DNA of 44,048 nucleotides. It comes from Fibrobacter sp. Its GTDB lineage: Bacteria > Fibrobacterota > Fibrobacteria > Fibrobacterales > Fibrobacteraceae. Under the pieces are notes generated by a model that was not told where the DNA came from, made no database searches, and saw only the letters and a list, made by a program, of their open reading frames with translations. The stretch covers positions 1-44,048 of the forward strand of contig JAGAAW010000041.1 of NCBI GenBank assembly GCA_017615055.1, in the 5' to 3' direction. Below, piece after piece: positions 25,420 to 33,646 of the stretch. The position numbers and the translations under genes were made by a program. Positions within the stretch are counted from its first letter, which is position 1; every line of letters starts with the position of its first letter.

Positions 25420-25453
25420 TAAAAAAGCGTTGGTGACGCAAGGAGTATGCGGG

Positions 25454-27205
25454 ATGTTTGAAGTACCTTCCAAAATTATTGCCGTCTTGTGCGGGCTCGC
25501 GGTTTGCGCGTCCGCCGCGGTGGACCAGTGTAAGCCCATCGGCTGGGCGACTCGTTCGGGCCGTACGTCGACTGCGTTCGAGGTGACGGGCGGCGGTAAC
25601 GTGGCCCCCATTACGGTTACGACATTCGCCGACCTGCAAAAGTACGCGAAGGATTCCTCGCCGCGGGTCATCTACATCGACGGCACGCTCGGTAGCGGCT
25701 GGAGCGGCACATCCGGCGACCGCCTGAACATCACCGGCTCCAACAAGACGATTATCGGGCTCAGGCCGGGAACGCTCCTGAAGGCTCCCATCCACATCAG
25801 CAAGGCCTCGAACATCATCGTGCGCAACATCGTCATCCAGGGCCCGGGCAGCAATGCCGACCAGGCGTGGGACAACCTTACCATCGAAAACGACGGCTCC
25901 AAGAACATCTGGATTGACCACTGCGAATTCTGGGACGGCCAGGACGGCAACGCCGACGTGGTGAAGGGTGCAGACAACGTAACGTTTACCTGGTGCATCT
26001 TCGGCTACAAGAAAAAGAGCACGCACAACCTTTCGAATCTTATCGGCAGCTCCGACAACGAGCCCGTGAGCGAAGGCAAGTTGAACGTGACCTACATGTT
26101 CAACTGGTGGAAGGCCGCTAACCAGCGAAAGCCCCGCTGCCGTTACGGCAACGTGCACGTGGTGAATAATCTTTTGACCGGCGATGCGAGTGTTACAGGC
26201 GGTACCGATGTGCTGGGCGTCTCGGCGGGCCACATGTGCACGGTGCGTACCGAGCGTAACGTATTCATCAACGAGGCTAACCCGATTTACACCGGCAACG
26301 CGAACGGCACCGGCGTGAACGAGGTAATCGACAACATCTTTACGAACTGCTCGGGCAACACGAAGGGCACGGGAACGTCGTTTACGCCGCCCTACGACTA
26401 TACGGGCTTCATGCTACCGGCAAGCGAGGTGGAAGCCGCCGTGAAGGCGAATGCGGGCGCGACACTCAAGAGCCCCACGGAATGCGACGCGAACTATGTG
26501 GAGCCGCCGCCCCCGACTCCCGACAGGCAATACCAGGCGGACAAGGGTACGGCGACGAACAGCTTTATCGAAACTTCGAATGCTGGCTACCACGGCGATG
26601 CCTACGTGAACTTTGACAAGGGCGGAAGCGTGGTCGTGCCCGTGAAGGTCGGCGTGGCGGGCGAATACAAGTTCGAAATCGATTTCGCGAACGGTTCTAG
26701 CGAGGACCGCAGCCTGGTGATTTCTTCTGCAATAGACACGGCAACGAGCGTGTTCGAGAAGACGGGTGCGTGGAGCACCTGGAAAACGCAGGAAGTCTCG
26801 CTCAAGCTTACTGCGGGCGAGAACAGCGTGAAGTTTGCGACGCTTGATGGCAAGGACGGCCCGAATATCGACCAGTTCGACGTGACGCTCGTGAAGGAGA
26901 TTGCTGCACCGGATACCTCGAAGAAGGACTCTGCAAAGAAGGATACGGCTGTCGGCGACACGAGCTCGGGCGATTCATCGAAGCCGGATGCAATTCCGCT
27001 ACTTTCGGGCTTGTCGCTCCAGCAGGGTGTATACAGCGTGAGCGTCTATGCGACCGACGGCAGGTTTATCCGCAAGGTGGAAAATGTTCCGCAGGCGATG
27101 CTCCGCGACACGCGTGGACTGACCGCAGGTCTCCCCGCGGGCGTGTACCTGGTTCGCGTTTCTGCTCCGGGCGCAAGCAGGAGCTACTTTACCGCAGTGA
27201 AATAG
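25454..27205 (+). CDS. secreted modular pectate lyase (PL1, CBM, T9SS-like tail)
   Basis: Cleaves polygalacturonate by beta-elimination outside the cell. The 583 residues start with a signal peptide (MFEVPSKIIAVLCGLAVCASAA). The PL1 beta-helix (about 20-330) has the calcium-site stretch IWIDHCEFWDGQDGNADVVKG and QRKPRCRYGNVHVVNN. There R225 aligns with the catalytic arginine of Erwinia PelC. After a proline linker, residues about 355-485 look like a CBM35/CBM6-type module (YQADKG...GYHGDAYVNF...). A Lys/Asp/Ser linker leads to a C-terminal domain with VYATDGRFIRKVENV and LPAGVYLVRVSAPG, which resembles type IX secretion tails. Start 25454 has AAGGAG 8 nt upstream and gives a proper signal peptide; an upstream in-frame TTG at 25430 does not. 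Confidence 0.9.
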   Translation: MFEVPSKIIAVLCGLAVCASAAVDQCKPIGWATRSGRTSTAFEVTGGGNVAPITVTTFADLQKYAKDSSPRVIYIDGTLGSGWSGTSGDRLNITGSNKTIIGLRPGTLLKAPIHISKASNIIVRNIVIQGPGSNADQAWDNLTIENDGSKNIWIDHCEFWDGQDGNADVVKGADNVTFTWCIFGYKKKSTHNLSNLIGSSDNEPVSEGKLNVTYMFNWWKAANQRKPRCRYGNVHVVNNLLTGDASVTGGTDVLGVSAGHMCTVRTERNVFINEANPIYTGNANGTGVNEVIDNIFTNCSGNTKGTGTSFTPPYDYTGFMLPASEVEAAVKANAGATLKSPTECDANYVEPPPPTPDRQYQADKGTATNSFIETSNAGYHGDAYVNFDKGGSVVVPVKVGVAGEYKFEIDFANGSSEDRSLVISSAIDTATSVFEKTGAWSTWKTQEVSLKLTAGENSVKFATLDGKDGPNIDQFDVTLVKEIAAPDTSKKDSAKKDTAVGDTSSGDSSKPDAIPLLSGLSLQQGVYSVSVYATDGRFIRKVENVPQAMLRDTRGLTAGLPAGVYLVRVSAPGASRSYFTAVK

Positions 27206-27236
27206 ACGCGAGTTGTTTCAGTACGTAAAAGAAACA

Positions 27237-27260
27237 GCCCCGAAATCTCGGGGCCGTTTT
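27237..27260 (+). terminator. rho-independent terminator of the pectate lyase gene
   Basis: GCCCCGA and TCGGGGC pair around AATC, followed by CGTTTT, about 30 bp past the stop. Confidence 0.8.
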
Positions 27261-27317
27261 CATATCTTGCGCTTGGCTTGCGCCGTTTAAAACGAGCGGT
27301 TTTAAACGAGCGGTCGC

Positions 27318-27414
27318 TTCTGTGAGCAACAAAGCCCCTAGTATTAACTAGGGGCGGTTGCGAGAGCGAGTGAGGAACCGGAGGTTTCGCACCCGAGACG
27401 ACGAACGAGCGGTC
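27318..27414 (-). repeat. 97-bp structured 3' element, metK unit
   Basis: Third copy of the smc-flanking element, on the minus strand, starting GACCGCTCG 16 nt after the metK stop. Lower stem GCAAC (27326-27330) with GTTGC (27357-27361); upper stem GCCCCTAGT with ACTAGGGGC around TAAT (minus strand). The upper stem has a different sequence from the smc copies but keeps pairing and loop. GACCGCTCG-like motifs recur at 27293-27315, as if a further truncated unit began there. Confidence 0.75.
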
Positions 27415-27430
27415 GTTATATTTTTGCGGC

Positions 27431-28621
27431 TTAAATTTTCGCTGCTTTTTTCAACGCATTTGCCTTGTCGGTCTTTTCCCACGTGAAGCGTGCACCCGTG
27501 CGGCCAAAATGGCCGAGCGCGGCGGTCGCTACGTAGCCCGGCTTCCTCAGGTCGAGCATCTTCTCGATGCCTGCCGGGGAGAGGTCGAAGTTTTTCGCGA
27601 CGATTTCTTCAATCTTGCGGTCATTGATCTTGCCGGTACCGAAGGTGTTCACGAGGACGGACACGGGCTTGCTGTAGCCGATGGCGTAGGCGAGCTGGAC
27701 TTCGCAGCGGTAGGCGAGGCCTGCAGCCACGATGTTCTTGGCTACGTAGCGGGCAGCGTATGCTGCACTGCGGTCCACCTTGGAGGGGTCCTTGCCGCTG
27801 AACGCGCCACCGCCATGGCGACCCATGCCGCCGTAGGTGTCCACGATAATCTTGCGCCCGGTGAGACCGCAGTCGCCGTGCGGCCCGCCGACCACGAACT
27901 TGCCGGTCGGGTTCACGAGGTAGCGAGTCTTCTTGTCCAGGAGCTTGGCCGGGATGACCTTCTTGATGAGCTTGGAGATGATTTCCTTTTCGATTTGGGC
28001 ATGCTCCAGTTCCTTGCCGTTCACGAACTCGTCATGCTGGGTGGAGATGACCACGGTGTCCACGCGTACAGGCTTGTCGTTCTCATCGTATTCCACGGTC
28101 ACTTGGGACTTGGCGTCCGGGCGGAGCCACTTGATCTTGCCCTGTTCACGGAGGTTCTGGATTTCTTCCATGAGCTTGTGGGCGAGGCTGATGGGCAGCG
28201 GCATCAGTTCCGGGGTCTCGTTTACGGCATAGCCGAACATCATACCCTGGTCGCCGGCACCCTGCTTGTCGTCTTTCTTGCCCTTGGCTGCCTTGGCGTC
28301 CACGCCCTGGGCAATGTCGGGGGACTGCTTGTCCATGGCAACGAGCACGGCACAGCCCTTGTAGTCGAACTGCAGGTCGGGGTTCACGTAGCCGATGTTC
28401 TTGATGGTGTTGCGGGCGACTTCCTGGAAGTCGACGTTCGCCTTGGTGGTGATTTCGCCGGAAATCACGACGAGACCGGTATTCACGAGCGTTTCGCATG
28501 CGACGCGGCTCTTCGGGTCCTGCGCGAGGCAGGCGTCGAGGATGGAGTCGGAAATCTGGTCTGCGACCTTGTCCGGATGTCCCTTGGACACGGATTCAGA
28601 AGTAAAGAGATAATGTGCCAT
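27431..28621 (-). CDS. metK: S-adenosylmethionine synthetase
   Basis: Makes S-adenosylmethionine from methionine and ATP. The 396 residues match the family. Motifs: [18 protein letters not shown] (H15 and D17 of the ATP/Mg site), [12 protein letters not shown], the P-loop-like [22 protein letters not shown], and the C-terminal [18 protein letters not shown]. An extra KGKKDDKQ segment before GAGDQG is charged and slightly longer than usual. The ATG has AAGGAG 6 nt upstream (minus strand). No SAM riboswitch consensus is visible in the roughly 170-nt upstream region. A structured repeat follows the stop in the same orientation. Confidence 0.96.
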   Translation of the reverse strand: MAHYLFTSESVSKGHPDKVADQISDSILDACLAQDPKSRVACETLVNTGLVVISGEITTKANVDFQEVARNTIKNIGYVNPDLQFDYKGCAVLVAMDKQSPDIAQGVDAKAAKGKKDDKQGAGDQGMMFGYAVNETPELMPLPISLAHKLMEEIQNLREQGKIKWLRPDAKSQVTVEYDENDKPVRVDTVVISTQHDEFVNGKELEHAQIEKEIISKLIKKVIPAKLLDKKTRYLVNPTGKFVVGGPHGDCGLTGRKIIVDTYGGMGRHGGGAFSGKDPSKVDRSAAYAARYVAKNIVAAGLAYRCEVQLAYAIGYSKPVSVLVNTFGTGKINDRKIEEIVAKNFDLSPAGIEKMLDLRKPGYVATAALGHFGRTGARFTWEKTDKANALKKAAKI

Positions 28622-28835
28622 GTAGGCTCCTTAATGTTTCCAGTACCAAAAAGAATGTCGCATTTTTGAGCATTCCCAAGTGCTGAAAAAACGGGTTTGT
28701 GTTTTTCTATGCATAAATCTAAAAAAACGCATAAATGCGGACAACTCCAAAAAGTTTATCTAGCGTCTTTTTTTCGCGCATTATCAGCCAATTATGAATT
28801 TGACTTGTTTTTGGGCCTATAAAATTGCCTTTTTT

Positions 28836-28843
28836 TATATTTT
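28836..28843 (+). promoter_or_regulatory. TAnnTTT promoter element, FISUMP lipoprotein B
   Basis: TATATTTT lies 7 nt before the ATG at 28851 and supports that start over an upstream in-frame ATG at 28794, which would overlap the element. Confidence 0.45.
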
Positions 28844-28850
28844 TCGGTCA

Positions 28851-30314
28851 ATGGAAGAGAACTTGTTCAAAATATTCTTTGCGCGCTTGTCACTTGTGAC
28901 CGCCTTGCTTTTTGTCTTGGCTTTAATGGTTGCCTGTAGCGATGATGGTTCTACAGGCGGGGGCGAACTTCCGGGGAGCGTTCCGGAAGGAGTCGAATTT
29001 GGTTCGTTTGTCGATAACCGAGACGGGGAATTCTATGCAACCGTCGTTATAGGTGACCAGGAATGGATGGCCGAGAACCTCCGCTATATCCCGCCGAAGG
29101 GAGGGAGTTTCTGTTACGATGACGACCCGAAGAACTGCAAGAAGTACGGCCGTCTTTACACTTGGGGCGCCGTCATGGATACCACCGGGGTCACCTGCGA
29201 CAGCGATGACCCGGAGTGCTTCAACTGTGCGGCGAACCGCCGTTGCTACCAGTGCGGCATGGGGACCCTCTGCTTTGTCCATACGACGTTCCGGGGAATC
29301 TGTCCGGAACACTGGCACGTTCCCTCGCGTGAGGAGTGGCAGCGCCTGCTCGGCCTTTACGCAACCCAGGTAAAGACGAACTATAGCGAATATATGGATT
29401 ACGAAGGGGTTAGCAATAGTTTCAAGGATATCCGTTCCTGGGACAAAGGGACAAACCTGTACGGATTCTCCGTGAGGCCTGCGGGAGTCTGGATCCAGCG
29501 CAGGGTCTTTGACGATACTGACGACCCTAACGGCTACATAAAGTGGGATTATTTCGACAAGGGGTCCGAAACCTATTTCTGGACATCCAGCGAAAGGCAT
29601 TTCGAGTATGCAAATGCGGTACGCTTCTACGAGTACGATGTTGTCAATCTCCTTTACGCGGACAAGTACAACGGTTACTCCCTGCGTTGCGTGCGCGATG
29701 TGGAACCGGGGAGGGTCTATTCCCTGGATTCTTCCGCTTATAGCGATTTTGATGAGAATGCAGCAAAACTGGTCGATCCGCGTGATTCATCCGAATATAG
29801 GGTGACCACTATCGGGCCGCAGCTGTGGCTGGCACGAAATGTAGATATAGAGCCTTCGGTGGGCGAGAGCTCGTGCTACGGGGACAGTACTGAAAATTGT
29901 GAAATCTATGGAAAGCTTTACGACTGGGAGGCTGCCCAGACGGTCTGCCCGCCAGGGACGCACCTGCCGTCTTCTGATGAATGGAACTCCATGCGCGATT
30001 ATCTTGAAAAGCTCAAGGAAAACTCAAGCTACGTTGCATCCTGGCTCCGCTCCAGGGATTCCCTCTGGTCAAATTCCAGTTCCGCGCGCGATGACTTTTT
30101 CCGCTTTGCGGCGAAGCCCGCAGGCTACATGAACGAGGAAGGCGTGTACAAGGATAAGGGTGCGGGCGCCTATTTCTGGAGTTCTACGTTGACAGATGGT
30201 GCTGTCGGTATGTATCATTTAGGTGATGGCTGCTGTGTTGACATGGGCCAGAAATTTTCTCCCACGGCTCAGGCTTCCGTCCGGTGTGTCGTGGATGCTT
30301 ACAAGGACGATTAG
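28851..30314 (+). CDS. lipoprotein with two FISUMP domains and a cysteine cluster (B)
   Basis: 487 residues; lipobox LMVAC (C29). The first FISUMP domain (about 50-305) has DGEFYATVVIGDQEWMAENLRY, FCYDDDPKNCKKYGRLYTWG and CPEHWHVPSREEW. Between the YGRLY and CPEHWH motifs lies an insert with six cysteines in 26 residues (C116, 123, 126, 132, 135, 141), including two CxxC pairs. The second domain (about 325-487) has DSSEYRVTTIGPQLWLARNV, YGKLYDWEAAQ and PPGTHLPSSDEW, and is more divergent (WLARN instead of WMAEN). Function unknown. The NIF3-family gene starts 9 bp downstream. Confidence 0.85.
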   Translation: MEENLFKIFFARLSLVTALLFVLALMVACSDDGSTGGGELPGSVPEGVEFGSFVDNRDGEFYATVVIGDQEWMAENLRYIPPKGGSFCYDDDPKNCKKYGRLYTWGAVMDTTGVTCDSDDPECFNCAANRRCYQCGMGTLCFVHTTFRGICPEHWHVPSREEWQRLLGLYATQVKTNYSEYMDYEGVSNSFKDIRSWDKGTNLYGFSVRPAGVWIQRRVFDDTDDPNGYIKWDYFDKGSETYFWTSSERHFEYANAVRFYEYDVVNLLYADKYNGYSLRCVRDVEPGRVYSLDSSAYSDFDENAAKLVDPRDSSEYRVTTIGPQLWLARNVDIEPSVGESSCYGDSTENCEIYGKLYDWEAAQTVCPPGTHLPSSDEWNSMRDYLEKLKENSSYVASWLRSRDSLWSNSSSARDDFFRFAAKPAGYMNEEGVYKDKGAGAYFWSSTLTDGAVGMYHLGDGCCVDMGQKFSPTAQASVRCVVDAYKDD

Positions 30315-30323
30315 CAGGGTATC

Positions 30324-31085
30324 ATGCGAATTTCTGACTTTTCTGGCTGGCTGAACGACCTTCTTGAACCGCAGATGTTCAAGGACTACTGTGTGGATGG
30401 CCTCTGCGTGGAGGCTTCCGACAAGGTGACCAAAATCGTGACGGGAGTATCCTTCCGCGATAGGCTTATCGATGCCGCTATTGAGGAGCATGCGGACTGC
30501 ATTATCGTCCACCACCCGAACGGCTTTTGGCAGGGTGAGAACCGCGTGCTCGTAGGCAAGTTCGGTGAACGCATGCGCCGCCTGATGCAGAACGGCATCT
30601 CGCTTTACGGGTTCCACCTGCCGCTTGACGGCCACATGGAAATCGGAAACAACGTGCAGATTGCCCGTGCGCTCGGCCTCCAAAAGATCGATGGGTTCAT
30701 GCGCGAGGGCGAGCGTACCGTGGGCGTCGTGGGGGAGTTTGCCGAGCCTGTTTCGCGTGAAGGTTTTGTGGACCTTGCCTGTGGCGTTTTCGAGCACGGG
30801 GTTCAGCACTCGCTTATGTACGGTAGCGAGACTGTCCGGAAAGTTGCCATCTGCAGCGGTTCCGGGGCTAGCGGTATCGAGGAGGCAAAACTCCTCGGGT
30901 GCGACACGTTTATCACCGGCGAAATCAAGGAGGCGGTGCCCATAGCCGTGGAGGAACTCGGGTTCAACCTCGTTTCCGCAGGTCACCACCGCACCGAGAT
31001 TTTCGGCGTGCGCGCGCTGGCTGCGAAAATCGAAAACGAGCTCAAGATTCCCGCCAAGTTCGTGGATATCGACAACCCGGTCTAG
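30324..31085 (+). CDS. NIF3/YbgI-family dinuclear metal protein
   Basis: 253 residues, as in E. coli YbgI. The family's metal motifs are present: CIIVHHPNGFW (first histidine pair), YGFHLPLDGH and near the end SAGHHRTEIFGVRALAAKIE, with H and E as ligands. ITGEIKE precedes it, where many members have TGD. NIF3 proteins form hexameric rings with two metals; their reaction is uncertain, with a GTP cyclohydrolase I-like role once proposed. Short spacing to the preceding FISUMP gene suggests co-transcription, though a functional link is not evident. Confidence 0.88.
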   Translation: MRISDFSGWLNDLLEPQMFKDYCVDGLCVEASDKVTKIVTGVSFRDRLIDAAIEEHADCIIVHHPNGFWQGENRVLVGKFGERMRRLMQNGISLYGFHLPLDGHMEIGNNVQIARALGLQKIDGFMREGERTVGVVGEFAEPVSREGFVDLACGVFEHGVQHSLMYGSETVRKVAICSGSGASGIEEAKLLGCDTFITGEIKEAVPIAVEELGFNLVSAGHHRTEIFGVRALAAKIENELKIPAKFVDIDNPV

Positions 31086-31093
31086 TGAACTAT

Positions 31094-31123
31094 GCCGCCC
31101 GCGTGGCGGCCTCTTACTTTTTT
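31094..31123 (+). terminator. terminator after the NIF3-family gene
   Basis: GCCGCC and GGCGGC pair around CGCGT (31094-31110); a T-rich run (ACTTTTTTCTT) follows after 6 nt. Confidence 0.55.
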
Positions 31124-31217
31124 CTTATTTCGGTGCCGTTTTTTGCGAAATTTAAGCAAAAATGCGGATTTTACAATATAATAGAGGTTTTTACTTTTCT
31201 TTTTAGGGGTGTTTTTC

Positions 31218-31225
31218 TATCTTCT
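31218..31225 (+). promoter_or_regulatory. TAnnTT promoter element, M23 peptidase
   Basis: TATCTTCT followed by 5 nt (TGCCC) and GTG at 31231. A TATAAT at 31177-31182 is an alternative, giving a roughly 45-nt leader. Confidence 0.45.
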
Positions 31226-31230
31226 TGCCC

Positions 31231-32151
31231 GTGAAATTCGTAAAGGCCAACATCCATTACCAGAATTCATCGAAGTCGGTGACCCTCAACTTGCCGGAAT
31301 TCCTTTTCCGCGGGCACTGGGCGGTCCGCGCCTTCGTCGTCGTTGGCCTCCTCCTCCTGATAGTCCAGTTCTCTGCCACCTTCGTGCACGATGCCGTGCT
31401 GAAGCATGTCATCAAGTCGCGCCAGTACCTTGACCGCCAGATGGTGCAGATCGAGGGTACGCTCGACTATCTGGACGGGACTTCCGGCGTGTTTTTCAAG
31501 GACGAACAGCGTGTGCATTCCAAGTTCGCGCTTACCCCGCCCGATGCTCAGGCCCGTGAACTGGGAACCGGTGGCTTTATCGGCCCCGAGTCGCTCCTGG
31601 TGCGCGGAACCTCCCCGGTATTTGAACGCATGGCGCTTCTTCGCGAGAATGCAGCGCGCATCCAGAACAAGCTCGACATGAACAATGCCGCGTTCTCCTC
31701 GCTCTCCGAATACGTGGGGCAGCAGCAGTCCCGCTGGCGTTATATACCTTCTATCGCTCCCACGCGAGGCAGGCTCGGTTCCGGGTTCGGCCCGCGCGTC
31801 CACCCGGTAACCGGCGAAATCGGCCGCATGCACCAGGGTGTGGATATTGCGAACGAGCGCTGGACCCCGATTTTTGCGACGGCGGACGGCGTGGTGGAAA
31901 ACGCCATGTACAATCCGTCGTTCGGTAACTTTGTGGCGATAAGCCACGGAAACGGGATTCGTACCCGTTATGGTCACATGCAGATGCTCCTCGTCAAGCC
32001 TGGACAGCTGGTCCACCGCTACGAGACCATCGGCTATATGGGTTCTACCGGCATGTCTACCGGCTCGCATCTCCACTACGAGGTCTGGGTCGGCGACCGT
32101 CCTGTAAACCCCGTTGCCTATATTCTTCCAGGCGACTACTCGGTCGACTGA
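31231..32151 (+). CDS. M23-family (LytM) membrane-anchored endopeptidase
   Basis: 306 residues. A cytoplasmic N-terminus and one membrane helix (about 31-52) lead to a periplasmic stalk and an M23 domain (about 180-300). That domain has GSGFGPRVHPVTGEIGRMHQGVDIA (zinc ligands H201, D205), YGHM (H249) and TGSHLHYEVWVG (H280, H282), so all catalytic positions are present. It is expected to cut peptidoglycan cross-links in growth or division. I use the GTG at 31231 because the TAnnTT element ends 5 nt before it; a TTG at 31225 would lie inside that element. Confidence 0.88.
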   Translation: MKFVKANIHYQNSSKSVTLNLPEFLFRGHWAVRAFVVVGLLLLIVQFSATFVHDAVLKHVIKSRQYLDRQMVQIEGTLDYLDGTSGVFFKDEQRVHSKFALTPPDAQARELGTGGFIGPESLLVRGTSPVFERMALLRENAARIQNKLDMNNAAFSSLSEYVGQQQSRWRYIPSIAPTRGRLGSGFGPRVHPVTGEIGRMHQGVDIANERWTPIFATADGVVENAMYNPSFGNFVAISHGNGIRTRYGHMQMLLVKPGQLVHRYETIGYMGSTGMSTGSHLHYEVWVGDRPVNPVAYILPGDYSVD

Positions 32152-32177
32152 TATCCTGGCTTGCTCCAGTTAGGCGG

Positions 32178-32218
32178 CGTTCCTTCGGGACGGCGGGCGG
32201 GATAAACCCCTTCGGGGG
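32178..32218 (+). promoter_or_regulatory. two hairpins before the lamin-tail-domain gene
   Basis: First hairpin CGTTCC-TTC-GGGACG (32178-32192). Second hairpin CCCC-TTCG-GGGG (32207-32218), a UUCG tetraloop whose 3' arm is the Shine-Dalgarno GGGGGA for the ATG at 32224. Folding would hide the ribosome binding site. Confidence 0.45.
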
Positions 32219-32223
32219 ACTAC

Positions 32224-33633
32224 ATGAAATTATTGCCCTGGCTTGCGGTAACCATTCCCGCATGCCCATTGCTCGTGGAGGTGTTTCCGGACCCGACGGA
32301 CGTGCCTGACCAGGACGGGGAGTTTGTCGAGGTGCGCCTGGATGCTACGTTCCGGGCGGACACGTTAACGCTGCTCATGGACGGGAAGGCGGCTGTCCGG
32401 GTGCCGTACCCGGAGGGAAACCGCCTGGTGCTGGTACACGACAGCGCATTTTGCCCCGTGCGGGAGAATGTCGCCTGCGCGGTTTTCAAGGAATCGCTCC
32501 CGAACTCACGTGAAAGTATATGGCGGCTAGAGGCGGGCACATGCATGGATTCCGTGCTGGTGCCGGCCTCGAAGGCGGGGAAGGCGTACCAGCGGCGGAG
32601 CGAGACCGACGACTGGGAGTTTACTGCCGCCACGCCAGGTTTCGCGAACGCCGGGTACGAGCTGGGGATAGCGGATTGTGGGGTTGGCATCCTGAGGGTT
32701 GTGCCCGAGGAGACGTCCACGGAGGTCGTGAACTTCCGTGTGGATGGGCAACTCGAGGGCTGCGACAGCACCCGAGTTTATGTCGGGTGGCAGGACCTCT
32801 CTGCAGGGACGGAGGCCAGCGATACGCTCGCGGTTTCGGGCAATTTCGACTTCGAGATTGCCTCCCGCGGGAGCGTGCACCTGAACGTGTTGCTCCCGGA
32901 GGACGAGTACCCGCTGAACAACGAAATCGATACGCTTCTCGTGGTACCGGGGAAGTCCCCGCTCGTGATATCGGAGGTACACCACTGCCCGCAGGAGCCC
33001 GTGCCGGAGTGGGTGGAGGTATTCAACGCGTCCCGGGTGGCGGTGCCGCTGTCGCAGGTGCGTCTCTGCGGCAGGGGCGGCGCGCTGGGCGGGAGCGGGG
33101 ATAGCATATTCCCCCTGCAGGCGATTCTCCTGACCCGGGATTCGCTCGAGTTGAGGAGGCAGGTCGGGTTCCCCGACGTGCGGATTGTGCAGGTGGCGCT
33201 CGGGTACCTGAACAACACCGGCGGGTCGCTCGCCCTGTGTTACGGAGGGCAGGTCATCGACTCGGTTACCTGGGACAAGGGGACCGCGGTTTGCCCCGCG
33301 GGTTTTAGCCCGCTTACGGGTTCGTCGGAAAATACGCCCGGGTTTGTGCGCAAGGCGGGCGACAAGACGGAGGCCCCCTTCACGGTTACGCTTTCCAGCC
33401 GGGTCGTGCGTGCGAGGGGCGTGCCCCTTCGTGTACGCGTAGAGGGGGAGGGCGAGGTGCAGGTGCGCCTGCTCGATTCGGCCAGCAGGGAGGTGTGGAA
33501 CGCCGTCGTGCAGGCGAGTTCCCCGCAGTGGATTGATGTACCCGTGCAGCGCCTGGGGAGCCGCGGCGTGAACTACGTGGCGGCGAGGCAGGGCGATTAC
33601 GAAAAGGTGGTGGGAATTGTACTGCGTCCTTAG
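32224..33633 (+). CDS. protein with lamin-tail-like (LTD) domains
   Basis: 469 residues. A clear lamin-tail domain starts near residue 239: LVISEVHHCPQEPVPEWVEVFNASRVAVPLSQVRLCGRGG, then FPLQAILLTRDS and NTGGSLALCYGGQVIDSVTW. The N-terminus (LLVEVFPDPTDVPDQDGEFVEVRLD) looks like a second, more degenerate LTD. Residues 155-238 resemble an Ig/CARDB-like strand domain, and 390-469 another beta domain. The N-terminal peptide (MKLLPWLAVTIPACPLL) is a weak export signal; a lipidated cysteine is possible but atypical. Bacterial LTDs occur in secreted proteins and nucleases; no nuclease motif is seen. The next gene begins 13 bp later. Confidence 0.7.
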   Translation: MKLLPWLAVTIPACPLLVEVFPDPTDVPDQDGEFVEVRLDATFRADTLTLLMDGKAAVRVPYPEGNRLVLVHDSAFCPVRENVACAVFKESLPNSRESIWRLEAGTCMDSVLVPASKAGKAYQRRSETDDWEFTAATPGFANAGYELGIADCGVGILRVVPEETSTEVVNFRVDGQLEGCDSTRVYVGWQDLSAGTEASDTLAVSGNFDFEIASRGSVHLNVLLPEDEYPLNNEIDTLLVVPGKSPLVISEVHHCPQEPVPEWVEVFNASRVAVPLSQVRLCGRGGALGGSGDSIFPLQAILLTRDSLELRRQVGFPDVRIVQVALGYLNNTGGSLALCYGGQVIDSVTWDKGTAVCPAGFSPLTGSSENTPGFVRKAGDKTEAPFTVTLSSRVVRARGVPLRVRVEGEGEVQVRLLDSASREVWNAVVQASSPQWIDVPVQRLGSRGVNYVAARQGDYEKVVGIVLRP

Positions 33634-33646
33634 TTTATCTGAAATC

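Noticed and set aside
28622..28790. Possible SAM riboswitch upstream of metK
   Set aside because: None of the conserved SAM-I or SAM-II core sequences could be found; only short repeats and a small hairpin are visible.
33617..33646. TTG start for the barrel-like protein overlapping the LTD gene
   Set aside because: It has no ribosome binding site and lengthens the signal peptide N-region; GTG 33647 lies after the preceding stop and gives a better signal.
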